From Mangifera indica (taxonomy: Eukaryota > Streptophyta > Magnoliopsida > Sapindales > Anacardiaceae): DNA of 64,000 bases. How positions within the stretch are numbered: the stretch's first letter is position 1; each line of letters opens with the position of its first letter. The DNA is taken from contig NC_058146.1 of NCBI RefSeq assembly GCF_011075055.1, positions 7,192,001 to 7,256,000 of the forward strand. The letters run 5' to 3'. A model generated the notes under the pieces. The model was not told where the DNA came from. It was given only the letters and a program-made list of their open reading frames with translations, and did not search any database. A program made the translations under genes and the position numbers. Positions 1 to 25,076 of this stretch are shown one piece after another.

Positions 1-179
1 GGGTTTAATAAGTAAAATCGATAGGGCTATATGTAATGAGTAGGCGGTTTTATAGATATTTCGTATATAGAAGATTTATTGATATTTTTCATCATACATA
101 TCATAAATAGTATGCGTGAAATCTCAAGTAAAATGAAATATTTTGACATAAATTAGTTTTTTTTTTTAAATTTTAAATA

Positions 180-1320
180 ATTCATTTATATATTATATAT
201 TACTATTGGAAGATTGATGAAAATGTCAAACATTGTTATTTTGGTTGGACATGAAAGATAATGGATGAGGATGAAGAGTTGTACAATGAGTGATGTTTTG
301 TGAACACACAAAAACTGGTGAAAATCCAAAAGAATATCACATACAAGGGATTAATTGGTTATTAAACAAATGTTTACATATTAACTATATAACTATGAGA
401 CTAAAAATGTCATCAACAAGATGCCCAATGAAATCTAGGATGATAATGACATTGATTTTCTTGTTGCCCTTTCTCATAAGATGGCCTAACTTAGTTTTGT
501 GTTTATGACTATTATCCTAGATCGAGAAATGAATCTATGATAATTTGTATGGAAGAACATTGATTTGAGAGTTCGAGATAACTTGCACATTGAAACAATA
601 AATATGTCTTGTGAACCTTCTAATCCATTAATGAGAGAACATTATTATCTTCTTTTAAAAACCAACATTAATGTTTAACAATCTTATAGTGATATAGAAA
701 AGGGTGATGATTTCTAAGGAGATCAACAAGAAGATGGTAATACCTATCATGATGTTGATAATGATGATTTAGTAAATGAGTTTGATATTGAGTTATTGTC
801 ACTTAAAAGGATTGAACACATGGATGGAGAGAAACATTCTAATTTAGGGTTTCTTTAGTTGTGGTGACAAAATGGATGATATTCCAGTTGAGGACATTAT
901 AGTTAAGGACATGATAAATGTTAATGATAATATTAAACGTGTGGGAGACAATCAATGTCCAAGTTCAGTTAACTTTCACTTACCACCTAATTTCATGATT
1001 GATCTACCATAATTTCTTGCCACTAAGAACCAAATAGTTTGTGATTCAATGCAATGACTATCTTTTTTCCGTGATCATCTATCGACGTTTAATATCAATA
1101 AAGTGGTGAGTGGTATAAGGGTTTTTCGAGTGATGAATATTTTCATACATAAAGACACACAATAAGATGCATTTAAGAGGAATGTTCAGAGATGAATTTC
1201 AATGTAAAGTTTCTCGATCTACAAGACATAGATGCATCTAGGTTCACAAACCATGGAGTGATGTTTCCATTTTTTATCATTAGAGTTAACACTAACTTTG
1301 TGCTAAAATGAATAGTTTTA
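180..1320 (+). pseudogene. Decayed coding-like remnant, possibly transposon-derived
   Basis: Several short open stretches on the plus strand, including a 72-codon one at 290-508, are separated by stops and frame changes. Around 720-900 the conceptual translation is rich in Asp, Glu and Asn, like the acidic spacer that follows the N-terminal domain of MuDR-type transposases. I see no diagnostic motif (no DDE region, zinc finger or RT box), so the family assignment is a guess. It could equally be a decayed host gene. No terminal repeats were found around it. Confidence 0.2.
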
Positions 1321-1533
1321 TGTTATGTTTTTGTTTTTATAATTTTAATGTCTTACCTTGATTAATGGTTGTTGCCCAATAATGAAAATTTACTTGTGTT
1401 AATTGATATGTTTATAAATGGATATATATACAATATATAATATAATATTGTTAGTCTTATGGCTCAAAAGCTAATGGATTACATATAAAATGACATTTTG
1501 GCTACCAAAAATTAATAAATGTTTTATTAACAT

Positions 1534-1760
1534 AGGCCAAAGGACTATATCCCACCCAAGCTTTAGCTTAATCTTAAAAGTATATTCGCAATAATTCAAA
1601 AACTTAAACATCCACTTATAGGCTAATTGTTGTTAAAATTTTCAGTTAGAGAAAATGATAAAATCATTATTTATCACTAAACCTAAAAATTTATATAATT
1701 GCCCTCATATTTTAAAAACTATATTTGCCCTCATATTTTAAAAATTTATAGGTTAATGTG
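1534..1760. repeat. Half copy of a GGCCAAA-type foldback MULE-like element
   Basis: The sequence from 1534 (AGGCCAAAGGACTATATCCC) closely matches the left ends of the elements at 20202 and 38160, and continues for about 180 bp with the same order of words (a lone-Thr run, then a GTTAAAATTTTCAGTTAG-like stretch). No matching inverted right end or 9-bp duplication is visible downstream. This looks like a single arm of a foldback element whose other arm has been lost. The right boundary is approximate. Confidence 0.45.
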
Positions 1761-3849
1761 TAATAGCTTTAAAATCTTGCAAATGCATGGTTTAATTGTG
1801 GGAAGGCTTATAAAGTGATAGTCAAATTTTATAGTCCGCAATCGAAGGAATGAATAGGGAAATTTTATTTATGAAAAGGTTGTAATGTAACATAAATTCA
1901 GTAAGAGATAACTTGTTTTTTGTAGAGGTTTCATTGTCTAATCAACAAACGTGAATTAAAAAGGTAAAACCCCCAAAATCTAAATTTAGTGAGGGATTTA
2001 TAGATATTATGTTGTCAAAAATTACTAATATGTGATTATATCTCTGGTATCCTATAGTAAACAATCTGACAATTTGATTAATTCTCATAATGACCACCAT
2101 ACCCATCTATGTATTAATTCTCATTCAATCCAAGATTCCATGCATATTGAGTAGAGCCTACCTACCTAACTATATGTGTCATGCATGAAAAATTTCAGTT
2201 ACCCTTTCACTTGTGCAAAAGTTTGATTATCCCCCACTAGGTACATCACACATGCCAACAATTCACATCGGATAAATTCCAATTACCCACCTAGTGTGAC
2301 TTGCAAATCTATAATGATTAAAGTGTAAAATTCTAGATAGACCTATCATACATGTCGCACATGAAAAATAATATTTAACCCTGACTTTCGTAAACTCCTA
2401 CCATGTGTGACTCGCATACTAGATGTAAATCACATATGATGAAAATTTTATGAAAATCTATGAATCTCATGTCTATTTTCATTAAGACTCGATTATAATC
2501 CTCTTTAATTACAATACCATTCACACAACTCAACAAAATAACAATAAATTCAATATATTTTATAAATAAACTCTAGAATCGAAAATTTTCAATTGCATAT
2601 CCATGATAATTCTATTATAAATACAAATATAAGTAAATCTATAGACTATAAGTAATAAAAGATGAAAATGAATAATGTAGTAATCTTTTTCCTCATTTGT
2701 CATGTGAAAATCTAATGGAATGGTCGAGATTGACAATGAGATTCATGTAAGTCCGACAATAACTATGTCTGCGAGGTGTATATGGGTTTTGAAATGAATT
2801 AAATTAAGTCAACGATAAATTTTTATAAAGAGATTATTTATATCAACCCCTTAGAAAATGTTTATTTTAATTAAGTACCTTTTTTAGAATGCTCAAAGTG
2901 ATGTCCAATATAACTATATGTTAGTGTTCAAAAGACTGGACCCCTAAAGTATGATACAATGACACAGATTTTGCTGAGGTTTATGAAAAACAAATATCTA
3001 TCTTCGGTAAGTTATTAAAAATATTCAGTTATATGAGGGAGAATGATAATTTTCACCTTAATTATGCCGAAACAATAAGTTTCCACTTCTAAAAAATTGA
3101 TATTTTCCCACTTTATATAAAAAATCAAACGTTACTTTTAATGATCAAAGAGTATAATCAACTTTAAAAATTATCATTTAGACCCATATATTAAAACCCT
3201 AATCCTAACTCTAATCAATTCCAAATTTATGGTTACATCAATTACAATTGAAATTAGAGGGCAAAATGATGTGATGTAGTTGAAATTATGTCAGAATGAT
3301 GTGATTAAATCAAAATCATACCTAATTGTGGAGATAATATAATTTAAATTAGAACAGTATTAAAATGATATAATTTTAATTAAAGTTAATGATACAGTTA
3401 TGATAAAATCACATTACTCGAATGCAATTTTGATTGAAATTACACAATTTCAACATGATTATAATTGAAATTGCATTGATACATTGTGATTTCAGCTGTT
3501 TAAAGTTTTCAATTTTTTTTTTTTTTGAAACATAACAGAAAATATATCTAATAAAGTTTAGTGGAAAAAGTATAACTTACCTTAAATAAATATTAAAAAT
3601 TAATTACTTATATTTACAATGTGTCATAAAAATGAGAAAATATTATTTTTAATTTTAAAAATAAGAATTTATCATTTTAATATAATTTGTACATAAAAAT
3701 AACCAGAGTCTAATTATAAGTTAATGAATACTTTTCAAATTCTTCGTATATTACTTATTATAGATTTTTAAAAGGAGATACACATTATTTACAAAATCTA
3801 TTGAAATTTTTTGTTATCTTGTATAAATAAAGTTGTGATTACGCCTAAA
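1761..3849. other. AT-rich intergenic DNA, nothing recognised
   Basis: No open frame with a recognisable domain, no RNA gene and no delimited transposon was found here. Short A+T runs and simple sequence are common. It lies between the half foldback copy and a CGAATT-rich repeat block. Confidence 0.5.
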
Positions 3850-4445
3850 TATGGTCTGAGCCTGTTCAATTTTGAAAGCTAGTTTAATTCAATTTAACTC
3901 GATTCAAATTCATTTTATTTAAATTCAAACCAAACTCGAATTAAAAGATTTGACTTATTTTTTAAATCGAACTAAACTCAAGTCAAGAGATGTTCAATCC
4001 AAATTTGATTCGAATTTATGACTCAAATCAATAGTTTGAATTTATGGTTTGATTTGACTCGAATCAACTTAAATTTAGTAGTTTGAATTGATAATTCGAA
4101 TTCGTAGTAGGTCCAACTCAAATTTGTGACTCAAATCAGAAGTTTTAAATATTATTTAGATAAAATAATATCATTTTATTAATGAACCACTAACTCTAGC
4201 CACAAATCCAAACCATACATTTGAATCGAATCAAACTATAAATTCAAACTATTTATTTGAGTTACAAAATCATACCAAACTCGAACCAAACTAAACTAAA
4301 CCATTTTTTATCTGAACTAAACTTGAACCAGACTTTATTTTGGGTTAACAGACTCAAGTCAAATTCGAATTAAACTATTTTTTATTCGAACCAAACTCGA
4401 GTTAAAAAATGTTTGAACTTAATTCGATCTGAATCCAACCCTAGT
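3850..4445. repeat. CGAATT/CAAACTCGA-rich dispersed repeat
   Basis: About 600 bp dense in variants of AAACTCGAATTAAA and TTTGAATCGAATCAAA on both strands, so that the block partly folds on itself. The right edge (GATCTGAATCCAACCC) is the inverse of the GGGTTGAATTC-type edge at 59097. The same word set occurs at 38913-39225, 49672-49977 and 59097-59425, so this is a dispersed repeat family. No target duplication was found for this copy. Confidence 0.5.
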
Positions 4446-5689
4446 TATAATTGACTTAACGCCTTGAAACCATTAATTCTTTTTAATAAAAATTTTCAAA
4501 TCAATTTTAATTATATATATATATATATATATTTGTTGATATCAATCCCAATACAAATTAACTTGTTCACAATTACAAGTTACCACCTCTTGAAAAATTA
4601 TTAACCCTTCAACTCAATTAAAAATTCTTTACCAATTTCACTGAAGATTGCAAATTATTATTTCATACAAAGCAAACTGTTTATTCATACAAAGAAAATA
4701 ATTTGACTTGCAGTAATATACCCCCTAACCCGGGATGCCCACGGGTCTTCTAATATAAACCAGACCCGGGTATTTTACTATGCCATCCGGCAGGGTTTGT
4801 CCAGGTCTAACCCAGAAATTTTGACATCCCTCCCCTACTAAAACCTATAGAACTCCAACCTCCCGCTAATTATGCTACTAAACAATATTAAGTATATAAT
4901 AACAAGGCTAATTCCATTCATCCCAAGAGATTATTAAGTCTTAAACAACCCAAATTACCAAATAATTCTCACATATACATATGAAGTAATTTAGATGATT
5001 AAAATTGTAAAAACTGAATACAAATAAGTGCAGTGGTATTCTATTTACACAGCCTTAAAAAGTTCGACTAAAATCAGTGCCAAGGAAAAACAAGATTGTT
5101 TTATTCATGTTGGCACAGCATTTTAAAACTACAAAAACATCCAGAGTGTGCCTTACAGAGAGATGATTACTTAGAATTAGGCTCTACAATTCTATTACAT
5201 ACTCCTAACCCCAGAGAATGCATATTCAAACCAACATTTTACACCCATCCTTCGAGGCATCGAAAATACCCATAAAGATAACAGAAAAAGAATAAATTTC
5301 TACTGCAACAAACTATAACCCGTATACATCCCTGTCAAAATCTTCTTATATACTGCTAAATTACACTGGAGCTGTATACAGAGAGGCCACCTACCTCTCC
5401 GAGCAAGGACAGTTGCCTTGTGAAAGGATAGTGTGTGCAAGGCAATATCAAACAATGAGAAAATATTACATCTGAAATAAGACTTTCTTCCCTGGCGCAC
5501 ACGCATATAAGAAATAAATATAGACTACAACTGATAATGGCCTAGAAATACCTTTGTTGTGAGCCTCATTCATTCCTTCCAAAGCAAAATTCATTTTTAC
5601 ACTCCCCAATTTGATAAGGCCATTTAAGGCACTGTAGGCTTGTTTCAATCTATAGTGCTAATGTACTGATTAATCATCAGCTCTTGGCA
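4446..5689 (-). other. Downstream flank and likely 3' UTR of the UBP gene
   Basis: Non-coding stretch downstream of the stop codon at 5690-5692 of the minus-strand protease gene. It holds a short (TA)n run at 4511-4532 and a GC-richer patch near 4720-4810 (words like ACCCGGG, GACCCGGG) that I cannot assign. Minus-strand AATAAA-like signals can be found (for example TTTATTC on the plus strand near 5100), but the poly(A) site cannot be fixed from sequence. The short minus-strand frames at 5300-5648 have no family features. Confidence 0.35.
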
Positions 5690-18798
<13,109 letters not shown>

Positions 18799-19140
18799 GG
18801 GTGGAACGACGCGAACCGTTTGATCGCGAAATCTGAAAGTCAAATAAATAAGAAAATAAAAAGAGAAATTGAAAATAACAGAGAATAGCACCAACACAAC
18901 ACTCCCAAAAGAACTGGCTCAATGAGAAGAGAAGAGAAGAGAAGAACGCGAAGGCAAAAAGATTTAGTTGCAAGAACGGTATATTCGGTATTTTATAAGA
19001 AACCGAGGGTTGTTTGGGAAGCGAGTTGGATAGATTGGCCAATGGACGAGTACCACGTAGGACAGTGAGGTAGGTTGGAGTACGAGCTCGTGATGTGGCA
19101 ACTCCTCGGAGTCACGTGCCTGACACGTTCTGTCTTTTTC
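18799..19140 (-). promoter_or_regulatory. 5' UTR and proximal promoter of the UBP gene
   Basis: Upstream of the ATG at 18796-18798 (minus strand), the transcript side contains a CT-rich tract (GAGAAGAGAAGAG repeats on the plus strand at about 18921-18945), typical of plant 5' UTRs. Further upstream are a perfect G-box CACGTG at 19113-19118, a CACGTA word at about 19053-19058 and CACGTT near 19126. These ACGT-core sites are commonly bound by bZIP and bHLH factors. The transcription start was not determined. Confidence 0.45.
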
Positions 19141-19294
19141 CTAGTAGAAGCTCAGACATCTTTTTAATTTTCAATTTTTTATTCTTTATTCTATCATCCA
19201 TCCTAGTTTGTGAATACGGAACGAAAACGAAAAACAATAATAATAGTAAAAAGGTTAAAAGGCTTATTCCTATCTAAAATATTTGGTTTGTTCA

Positions 19295-19895
19295 AGTTTT
19301 TTTTTTTTTAAATTTTATTTACTTATCTTAGGATGTTTAATTCTATTAGTTTTAAAGATAAAATTATTATTTTATATGTAATATTAAAAATAAATTTAAA
19401 TTTTATTTTTTTCTCTCATAAATCCTAAAAATCAACTATTTTTTTTCTAAACTAAATTTTAAAAAATAATATTTTCTTTTTTAAAGTTTAGTTTTCAAAC
19501 TCTAGTATCATAGCTAGCGACCTCACTCTCTCTCGACGCTTTCTCCCCCTTCGGTGATCTCTCTCCTCTCACCTAAACCTCTGACCAATATGATTGAAGC
19601 TTCTTCGTCTTTTTAGCTTTAATCATGCCAACCAGAGGTCCAGGTGAGAGGAGAGAGATCGTCAGAGGGAGAGAAAACGTCGGGAGGGAAAGGCTGCTAG
19701 CGATGATGCTAGAGTTTAAAAACTAAACCCTAGGGGAAAAATATTAATTTTTAAAACTTGGTCTAGGGTGAAATAGTTAGTTTTTAAAGTTTAAAAGAGA
19801 AATAGATACAATTTTAAGATGTTAGAATTTCATTAACTTTAATCATTTATAGGTGGGTAAATAAGATTTTTAAAAATAAGAAATAAAAACTTGAG
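19295..19895. repeat. Foldback element, ends uncertain
   Basis: The two halves are inverted copies. The left part (GTTCAAGTTTTT... then CTTATTTACTTATC...) is matched in reverse by the right part (...TAGGTGGGTAAATAAG...AAAAACTTGAG). The centre has a GC-richer hairpin: ATCTCTCTCCTCTCACCT near 19557 pairs with AGGTGAGAGGAGAGAGAT near 19642. Layout resembles the foldback elements at 20202 and 61509. I could not find a convincing target duplication, so the boundaries are approximate. Confidence 0.45.
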
Positions 19896-20201
19896 AAAAC
19901 ATGATACTTTGGATATGAATAAGTACTTTGGTTATAATAAAAAATATGTTTATAAAAATATATTTAAAAAATTTATATATAAAAAAATACGATAATATTA
20001 ATATTAATCTTAACATTTTTTATGAAATATTTAGTTAAAATCGATATAACATTATAAATCAAATTATTTAATTGATCATTAGATCTAACATAAGATGATA
20101 CATTATCAATTTTCAAATTATGATATCAATATTTTTAAACACAATATATAGTTAAAATTCAATTATAATCAATCAAACACATAATATATCTAATTAAATA
20201 T

Positions 20202-20991
20202 GGCCAAAGGACTTCCCACCCAAGGTTTACCTTTTTTTCCTAAATTTTCACCTATTAACTTTCAAAAACCTAAATACCCACCCGTTAGCCGTTAAAGTTG
20301 ACCAATTTCGTTAGTTTTAAAAGTTTTATTTCTTTTTTCACCATAAACCCTAAAAAACTAACAGTTTCTCCCCATCCAAAAGTTTGATCAGATTCAGTCA
20401 GATTTACAGGTGGGACAACTAAATGCAAACTAATAGACAACTAAATGCATTCATGTAGGTCATCAAGGGACAAATCGACTGCTATTTGATCAGATTCAGT
20501 CAGATTTACAGGTGGGAAACTCTTCCCACCTTTGAATTTGATTGAATCGCTGTCGAATTTGGTCGATCATGGTTGATCCATCCATCAATGGCCTTCGTGG
20601 ATACATTTGGTTGTCCATCAATTTGTTGTCTTTCAGTCTTTCTTCGATTAGGGTCATTGACAACAGGTAGAGGATGGGCTAAAGAGGCTCTTGGTTGGCT
20701 TCGATTGCTTGGCTTCGATTGCTGAAGAAAAATGGAAGAAATTGAAAACCCTAGCACAAGGAAATGTGACTTTTTAAACTTTTAGGTGAGGGGAATTATT
20801 AGTTTTTTAGGGTTTAGGATGAAAAAAGAGATAAAATTTTAGTTTTTTAAAAATATTATTGATTAAATAACGATTTTATCCTTAAAACTGTTAACTTTAA
20901 TAACTGACAAGTGAATATTTGAGTTTTCAAAAATTAATGAGTGAGACTTTGGGATAAGAGCAAACCTTGGGTGGGTATATGCCATTTGACC
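20202..20991. mobile_element. Non-autonomous foldback MULE-like element
   Basis: Left end GGCCAAAGGACTTCCCACCC and the inverted right end GGTCAAATGGCATATACCCACCC are flanked by a perfect 9-bp direct repeat, ATTAAATAT, at 20193-20201 and 20992-21000. Nine-bp duplications are characteristic of Mutator-like elements. The 790-bp interior has no transposase. Its long arms include AAAACTAACAGTTTCTCCC near 20353, matched in reverse near 20770-20850. It ends only 59 bp from the duplication flanking the large MULE. It shares its ends with the elements at 38160 and 61509. Confidence 0.75.
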
Positions 20992-21050
20992 ATTAAATAT
21001 CACGACAGATAATTTTTTTTTTTTTATATAAAAGATTAAACAATAATAGA

Positions 21051-21059
21051 TTATTTATA
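21051..21059. repeat. Left 9-bp target-site duplication of the large MULE
   Basis: TTATTTATA directly precedes the terminal GGGAAATTAAA and is repeated exactly at 30025-30033, directly after the inverted terminus TTTAATTTCCC. Confidence 0.85.
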
Positions 21060-22046
21060 GGGAAATTAAATAAATGCCCTAAATTTTGGGGTTAAAGAAA
21101 AATACCCTTAAATTAAAGTATTTAAACAAAAATGTCTCAAATATCCCCTTAAATATAAAAACTACCCTTCTAATTTAAATTACTATTTTATTTAAGGGTA
21201 ATAAACAAATTTACCCCTAATATTGGGGTTTAAACAAAAATGCCCTAAAATAATACCAAAACTATCCTTCCTCTATTTTCATATAAACCACATATCTTCC
21301 TTCATTTTTAACATATTTGAGAGGGATTTCTGAAGAGAGAAAATAAGTTCGTGTTCAAGATTTCGGACGTGAAGAGAAAAGTTCGTCATTTCGAGGTATT
21401 TATCCCTATTATTACTTAAATCGTTATTATTTTATTAATAATGTAATTATATGTGATATTTTATATAATAAATTATAGTTGTGTGTAATATGTAAAATAA
21501 TAAAAATTAGATAGGTTATGTTTTAAATATTATAGTAGTATAAGATAACATGATATTGCTTTAATCGTTATTATTTTATTAATAATATAATTATATGCGA
21601 TATTTTATATAATAAATTATAGTTGTGTGTAATAAGTAAAATAATAAAAATTAGTAGGGTATGTTTAATAATATTATTCTATCAAATTGAATTATGAAAT
21701 AGGTATAATTGTGTAATAAATATCTATAAATAGTATTTTCAGTGGTATTATTTGTGTTGATTATATAGTTTATTTGGGCAATATACAAATTTACCTCCAA
21801 ATTTTGGGATTTAAGCAAACATACCCTTATATTAAAGTATTTAAACGAAAATGCCTCAAATATCCTCTTAAATACCAAAACTACCCTTTTAAATTAAATT
21901 ATTTTTTTGTAAAGGGTAATACCAAAACATGATATATTTAAGTAGTCACAATATATAATAGAATTATGGATAGGTATAATTATGCAATAGACAAATGTAA
22001 ATAGTATTTTCAGTCGTATTATTTATGTTGATTATATATTTTATTA
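21060..22046. repeat. Nested direct repeats in the 5' region of the MULE
   Basis: Three direct-repeat pairs lie before the transposase ATG. The terminal-type sequence at about 21095-21200 (CCCTTAAATTAAAGTATTTAAAC...) recurs at about 21831-21920. A block of about 105 bp at 21421-21525 (TCGTTATTATTTTATTAATA...) recurs at 21565-21665. A block of about 85 bp at 21684-21770 (TATTTTCAGTGGTATTATTT) recurs at 21958-22046. The region is the likely promoter and 5' leader. A 5'-UTR intron is plausible (acceptor TTATAG just before 22051), but not proven. Confidence 0.6.
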
Positions 22047-22060
22047 TAGGATTAATCTAA

Positions 22061-24661
22061 ATGGCTGAATATACTTCAATTAGATATGGGGGAAATTGGA
22101 TAGAAAAAGGTGACAATGTTATAAAATACGTTGAAGGTAATAGAAAATTGATTAAAATTTCAGAACACATATCATTCGAAGAATTAATCGAAATAGTGAG
22201 CGACAAGTGTAATATAGATCGACAGATATTTAACATTCAGTTGAGCATGAAACCGAGGCATCTCGACGACGGTGCTTCGATAGAAATTTTGAATGATGAG
22301 GATGTTGAGGTTCTTAATGGTCTATCTAACCTCTTCAAAGAATGTGTTCCAGTTTTGTTATAACTACAGTTACTGATGATAGTTATGAGGATCAACAAGC
22401 AGATGAAGATTTTCAAGGTGGTGAGCCGAGCAGTTATCCAGAAAATCAAACTATTGGTCTAGAAGAGATTCAAAATATCGAGATCAATCCGAAACAAGAA
22501 TTCTTAGAGGAAGATTTTGCATATATAAATGAAGTTAATGTTGATGTATTGTATCGCGCAGAAGAATTTCTTAATGGGAACGAAACAACTTTTCCAGATT
22601 GGAGTGAATTTAATGGAAAAGTTGTACCTGATATTCCAATTGAAGAACTAGAAATTGAAGAGAAAACCTATGTTAATAACGATATTGGAGGTACAAGTTA
22701 TTTTTCAGAAACAAATCCTGCTGGTGGAAATGTTCTTACTGATGTATTTCATTGGTTACCATCTTTTCCTGACCAACCATCTACATCTAGAAACTCTAAA
22801 GCTTCGACCGATACTGATTCTCCAAAAGTTGGTACATTATTTCCTAGTAAACAACATGTCATTGATGCGATACGTCAAGACGCGCTTCGTAGGGGATATC
22901 AATATTACGTGGAAAAATCTGACACGCTTAAATGGTGCATCTATTGTCACAATGAAGGATGTAAATGGCGTGCACGGGCAGTTAGGGTGCGACAAAGTGA
23001 TAGATTTGAATTACGTCGTATGGATAGCTGTCACACATGTTATAGAGATCAAATATTACCTAATCATAGGCAAGCAGGTGCCCGAGCTTTGGGACAAATT
23101 TTGAGAACCAAACTCATTTTAGTTGATCGTATTTATCGACCGAAGGAGATCATTGCTAATATCATCGACCGATATAAAATTGATATATCATACGCACAAG
23201 CATGACGGGTGAGAAATTGGGCGCTTCAATCATTGAGGGGGACACCAGAAAAGTCGTTTATGTTGCTGCCCGAATATTGTCTCAATTTAGAACATTGTAA
23301 TCCGGGGACGGTGACACATATACTAACGGATGAGGAGGATCGATTTAAATACTTTTACATGGCATTTGGTTGTAGTATCCATGCATTTCAGCAACATATT
23401 CGACTGGTTATTTGTATTGATGTTGCTTTCTTAAAAGGTCGATATCTGGGTCAACTATTTATTGCTGTTGCATTAGATGGGAATAATCAAATATATTCAC
23501 TTGCTTTTGGGATTGGTCCCAGGGAAGATCATAACACATGATGCTGGTTTTTAACAAAGCTGAGGGATTGTATTGGTGAGGTACCTCAATTGGCCATCAT
23601 TTCAGATCGACATGTCAGCATATTTTCCACATTAGCTAAAGTTTTCCCTGGTGTGTATCACGGTTATTGTTGTCATCACCTCCATTGTAACATGCGGTCT
23701 AAGTACAAAAAGAATACTAAAGTCGCATGGATGTATTGAAAAGCAGCTAAGGCGTACACTGAATTTGAATTCTAACAGGTCATGAAGTCACTGTCCCGTG
23801 TGCACCCTGAGGCAGCTGCATACTTGTGTGAAGTGGGTTTCGATCGATGGGCACGAGCATATTTTTCAAGGCATAGGTACAATGTAATGACTACCAATAT
23901 TGCTGAGTCATTTAACGCCTTGGTCAGACATGCTCGAAGTTTACCTATTACTATGTTGATCAAGTTCATTAGAGGTACATTGCAGCGATGGTTTTATGAA
24001 AGAAAAAATCATGCCAGTAAGTTCATATTCACTGTTATACTATGTTACAAATGTGTGTTACTAAACTTATACTTGGTTACTAACCAGATGTGTTTATATT
24101 TATATGATTTACAGATGCTTGTACTAGCCTAATCACACCTTGGGTTGAAGATAAGATCGTCAAACGTGTACGAAAGTCTTCAAACTTGGAGGTGCGTCCT
24201 ATAACATCTGATCGATACCAGGTTCTTGATAGTGGCCAATATGATGCTTTGGTCAACCTGACGGAGCATACATGTACCTGTAGAAAATTTCAATTATCAA
24301 AGATTCCCTGCATGCATGTTATTACTGTAGCCAGATATATGAAGCTCATAACCTGCATTCATACTACAGCACAACTTTTTATCGTATAGTTTATATAGAC
24401 GCAGTCAATCCATTGGGAGATCAGTCAAAGTGGCTTCATCCGAAGGAGGCAACTGTTATCCACCCACTATATGTGCATCGTCATCATGCAGACCGTCCCG
24501 CAAATAAAAACAGACGTCCTTCTCAAGGAGAGGTTGTTGAACAACTTATCTGTAACCGATGTCATCAACCTGGACATACAAGACAGAATTGCAGAAGCCC
24601 TATTCCAGTACCTAGTTCTGTACTATCAAGTTCAGAAAGAAAGAAGAAAGTTGAGAAATAA
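22061..24661 (+). pseudogene. MuDR-like transposase of the MULE, disrupted
   Basis: Domain order: an N-terminal PB1-like domain (from the ATG at 22061); an acidic spacer; the MuDR DNA-binding domain with Cys residues (about 22830-23040); the MULE transposase core with Asp in CIDVAF (about 23420) and ISDRH (about 23606) and Glu in NIAESFN (about 23905); a SWIM zinc finger (CTCRKF...PCMHV, about 24270-24320); and a CCHC knuckle (CNRCHQPGHTRQNC, about 24555). The DDE residues are still present. An intron at 24017-24114 fits GT-AG rules and restores the frame. Breaks: a frame change near 22360, in-frame stops at 23203-23205, 23539-23541, 23737-23739 and 23773-23775, and a frame change near 24340. 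It faces the PMD-Ulp1 gene across a 60-bp minisatellite. Confidence 0.85.
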
Positions 24662-24682
24662 CTGCACTTGTTAATTGTACTT

Positions 24683-24926
24683 GTTAATTTTAATATAAAT
24701 GTTGTTTTTTTACTTGTTTTTGTAACTCTAATGTTCGTGGATGTTAATTTTAATATAAATGTTGTTTTTTTACTTGTTTTTGTAACTCTAATGTTCATGG
24801 ATGTTAATTTTAATATAAATGATGTTTTTTTACTTGTTTTTGTAACTCTAATGTTCGTGAATGTTAATTTTACTATAAATGTATTCCTTGTACTTGTTTC
24901 TATAAACCTAATGTTTGTGATTGTTA
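24683..24926. repeat. 60-bp minisatellite, about four copies
   Basis: The unit GTTAATTTTAATATAAATG... TTTTTACTTGTTTTTGTAAC is repeated head to tail with a 60-bp period from about 24683. The first three copies are nearly identical and the fourth is diverged. It sits exactly between the 3' ends of the two convergent MULE genes. A multiple-of-three period keeps a spurious frame open through it, which should not be read as a gene. Confidence 0.85.
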
Positions 24927-25076
24927 CTGCGAATATTATCTTTTTATGTCATTTTTTTCCATTATATTTGTCACTTTCGGTAACTATATCAAATGCAAAT
25001 GCAAATGGATGAATCCATATATGGATAAATATATATAGAAATGAATAAATAAACATATATACAAATACAAATAACA

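Noticed and set aside
24668..25012. 114-codon frame on the plus strand
   Set aside because: It is the translation of the 60-bp minisatellite, kept open by the multiple-of-three period.
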